A DNA stretch of 64,000 nt from Formicarius rufipectus (Eukaryota; Chordata; Aves; Passeriformes; Formicariidae), in the NCBI GenBank assembly GCA_013399695.1, contig VXAU01003524.1:3242-67241 (forward strand), in the 5' to 3' direction. Positions 60,886-64,000 of this stretch are shown one piece after another. The position numbers were made by a program, and so were the translations under genes. Numbering within the stretch: position 1 is the first letter of the stretch; the number at the start of each line of letters is the position of its first letter. The notes under the pieces were generated by a model. It saw only the letters and a list, made by a program, of their open reading frames with translations. It did no database searches and was not told the origin of the DNA.

Positions 60886-63800
60886 TGTGTATTTGTTCAT
60901 ACCCTCTGTTTCTCAGTTTTCTTGCTTATGAACTTGGTGTCTGTTAGCCCTTTGTGGTTTAGAGGGTAGAGGTTGCAAAAAAAGGTGGTCCTTAGAATTC
61001 TATTGAAAGTAGGTGTCCAGATGAAAGGAAAAATTTATTGTCCTCAGAAGAAAAAGTTTCAGCATGAACTAACCTGTTCTTGGGAATGAAATAAGGAGCA
61101 CAAGAGGGAGATGCCATGTGTGTCTTAGCTGTGGATAATGCTTCAGTTGGAAGACTCATCACAGTGGATAGCAATGAGTTTGTATTAGCCAGGATTTCAA
61201 GAGAAACCAGACTTCATTAGCTTTGCAGCTTAAGGCAATGCTTGTTATCTGTCTGAGTAACTTTTCTCAAAGCTGTTCAGTGCTAAAAGGAGTTATTATT
61301 TTTTGATCTCTTAGTCAAAAAGATGTTTAAACAACTTATTTTCTGTCCAATTCTCTGTCTGTATGGAACTCGACATAATGTAGGAAGAGTCTTTTTTACA
61401 CACACACAAAAAGTATTCCTCTCTTTGTTATTTCCCAAACTGAAGTAAAAAGAAAGTAAACATCTCTCATTAACTGAATATAGTTTCTGGTGTCTCTCAA
61501 CCTGCAAAGGAAGAGTTTCTCAGTGGTGAGTTTTCTTAGCCAAAAATTGGCTTTTGGAGCATTTATTTGTTGAAGATCTTTGTTTTTCTGCTCTGTAACT
61601 TTTTAGAACTGTCTCCATCTACGATTTATTTCTGTTGTTTATCTATAGATTTTCACAGTGGATGCCATACTAAATCTGCAATGGATAGATAATGCCTTGC
61701 TGGCAGATCTGCTTTTATTTGTTTGCTTCTTGTATATATCCCACTTAGTAACAGATCTGTTGGGAGAAGGCAAAAATGCTTGTAAACATCATACATAAAC
61801 TTTCCACTCTGTTAATAGATTGAGATACATTGTTGGACAAGGGAAAGTATTCTGTGATAACAGTAAGTGGGAAAGACAGATGTATATATAAAAATAATTT
61901 AGTTTTTCTTTATGTAATTTATTTCTGTGAAAGTATCACCTGTAAGGTAGATGTATTGGTATACATCTACAGTTGTTTCCATAAAAAAAACCAACCCTAT
62001 AACCAAAATGAAATAATAGAATTCCATTGAAATTAGTACACTTGTGTCAGCAGATAATTTGACCCTGATAGATAAAAGCTGTAACTACTGGCCTGCATAT
62101 AAACAGCTGACAATCTTTTCTTCTATTTCTTTTGTTTATGAAAGCACATTGATTAGCAAGACTTAGTTCAATGCATCATCATTTTACCTTTTTTCTTCCA
62201 TGCTCCTCCTGAAAATCCCACTACTTCATCAAGGGAGAGATTGATATACAGCATTTCTGTTCTCCTCTTTCAACTTTGGTAACAGTTTTGTTTTGACTGT
62301 TTTTCTAAACTTTAAATCCTATTTGGGGAAATTATAGTACTTGTAGATTATAAGAATATAAAATATGATGGAAGAATGCTGAAATATTAGTTTTCTTTGC
62401 ACAGGAAGAAAATGAAACTAAGAATGAAAACTGCATTTGCGTAATCATAATGTGTTTTCCTTATATCAGAAAGTATTAATTATTTGCTTTAAAAACAATC
62501 TTACGGTCTCTGTTGCAATATTTATTTTAAAGCTGAAAACACATTTTCTATTTTTGATGAGAAGGATGTCAAGGGAATTCTCAGGTGTGAAAATCTCATG
62601 CAGAATGTGATTGTACTAACAGCAGTAGTTGTCCCATTTGTCCAAGTGTAAAGGTTAAACTGAATGTCAGATATTTTAAGTTGAAATCTGATGCACATTA
62701 CAATAGATTACTAGGATATTCTTCAGATTTTTATACTTCAGTTTCAAGGGGAAGAGGAATAATTGCATCTGATAAATTAAAAAAAATTCAAATGTCACTA
62801 TTCGTGATAGTGTCTGAGGTAGAATTTAAAGACTTCTCCACATTTAATGTAGTTTTTCTGCCTATAGGTGCTATTTGGTAGTGCATCATTACAGAGATAT
62901 GTAGAAAGAAAAATCTGCTCATTTTGTATAACCGTATACATCATACCTGAGCAATCCTGTACCTCTCTAGTCCATTTTTATTCCTACCCTCATTAGCCTA
63001 GTATTTTCTTCTCCTTTTTTCATAGTCTTCTGAGTTCTTATGTAGACTGTCTTATTTTTGTTACATAAGGACACCTGTATAAGAGTCTCCTTACATTTTT
63101 AAAGTTCACCTTGCAGTCCTGTGACAACTGAATGACTGATTGGGAAAAAATCCCCAAAGCAAACTAGTAAATTTCAGGCTTGTTTCTTTCTTGTTTCAGT
63201 TAGTCCATAAAGTCTTTTGTGACTTCTGTTGCTGCTAATCTCTGTCTTGTGAAAGAGTTTTAGTATTGTCAAATTCACAAATTAAATGCTGGTACAAGGA
63301 TTTTTAAATAATCTCCTAAGTCAACATTTTCAGTATCTCATCAATACAGTGCTTAGAAATTTATTTACTGTGGAAAAACCAAGAAGATGCATTTTCCTCT
63401 TCTTTTTGACTTCCTTTAAATTCTTTTTTTACTGTGGTCTAACAGTGACTGTTGAGTATTTAACAATTCTATTATGATTTGGTATAGTGAAAACCCTGAA
63501 TTAATTCCCTAAGAACATTTATTTCAGTCATTGAGGTCTAGAGAGCTCTAGTTGGATTTTAGTATTTTTTAAATGTTTATTTTATGAGTTGTGTTAAATA
63601 AATGTCCTACAGTAAGAAATTGCTAATAGTGTAAAAAAAAGATGTCTTAACATCCACTTTTTTCTCAAAGTAATGAAATATAATATATAGAATGCTTCTA
63701 GAGGATGGTAAATTGGTTCTGATTCTTGTAAGTTAAGGAGAATTGTGGTTCTTATAGTTTCCTTTTCTTAAAGAAAAGTAAGCTAATTTTCATCAAGTGA

Positions 63801-64000
63801 CTCAGTTTCTCCCAGGCTTTGTGATCAGTTGCAGTGGTGATAATGTTGAGGCAAAACTGCAAAATGTCTTGCAATACTAACACTGCAAAATCTCCATACA
63901 TAAAACTAATGTTTTCCAAATTCTGTATACAAAATTATTTCATCTTTTTAAATGGAATACTTTACAAGTAATAGCAACATACAGCAGAAGAGATGTTAGA
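60886..64000. other. AUH intron 6, continues past the right edge
   Basis: AT-rich, with no exon matching the expected GTQRLPRAIG coding, no RNA gene and no repeat recognised. Confidence 0.6.

Overview
The window is nuclear DNA from a bird, carrying the 5' two thirds of one protein gene on the + strand. The evidence for a bird is the repeat content: many CR1 LINE 3' fragments with the typical (ATTCTGTG)n-like end, plus several avian-type endogenous retrovirus LTRs. There is no operon-like coding, and nearly all open frames are chance or repeat-derived.

The gene is AUH (mitochondrial 3-methylglutaconyl-CoA hydratase / AU-rich RNA-binding protein, crotonase superfamily). Six exons are visible, at ~5843-5991, 14312-14379, 14477-14564, 41349-41435, 55069-55161 and 56080-56136. 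All have GT/AG borders and splice in one phase into 541 nt (180 codons plus 1 base). The start codon is hidden by an N gap at 5840-5842. The 3' exons, which should complete the PGAGGTQR motif and the C-terminal helices, lie beyond position 64000. Intron 2 is only 97 bp, while intron 3 is about 26.8 kb. From general knowledge of bird synteny (human 9q22), this locus is probably Z-linked, with intergenic sequence on the left.

Layout. 1-4970: upstream intergenic AT-rich DNA with one CR1 scrap. 4975-5505: a reversed CR1. About 5538-5835: a ~19-bp pyrimidine-rich minisatellite abutting the GC-rich, CpG-island-like first exon. 6188-7030: a second reversed CR1 just inside intron 1. 11243-12412: a longer forward CR1. 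Intron 3 holds most of the LTR material: 20941-21922, 25541-26106, 31105-31694 (with 5-bp target duplications), 33551-34093 and 34208-34686. It also holds small CR1 pieces. Intron 4 holds a compact provirus-like element at 43087-45037 (LTR, tRNA-His-like primer site, ~336 bp AT-rich interior, polypurine tract, truncated second LTR) and two more CR1s. Intron 6 begins with a large AT-rich inverted repeat and carries CR1 copies at 58644-59097 and 59714-60885.

The only functional gene supported is AUH. The most interesting non-coding structures are the short LTR element with a His-type primer site, the promoter-proximal minisatellite, a perfect 16-bp hairpin at 8848-8885 and the AT-rich inverted repeat after exon 6. 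I found no evidence for a new multi-gene system.
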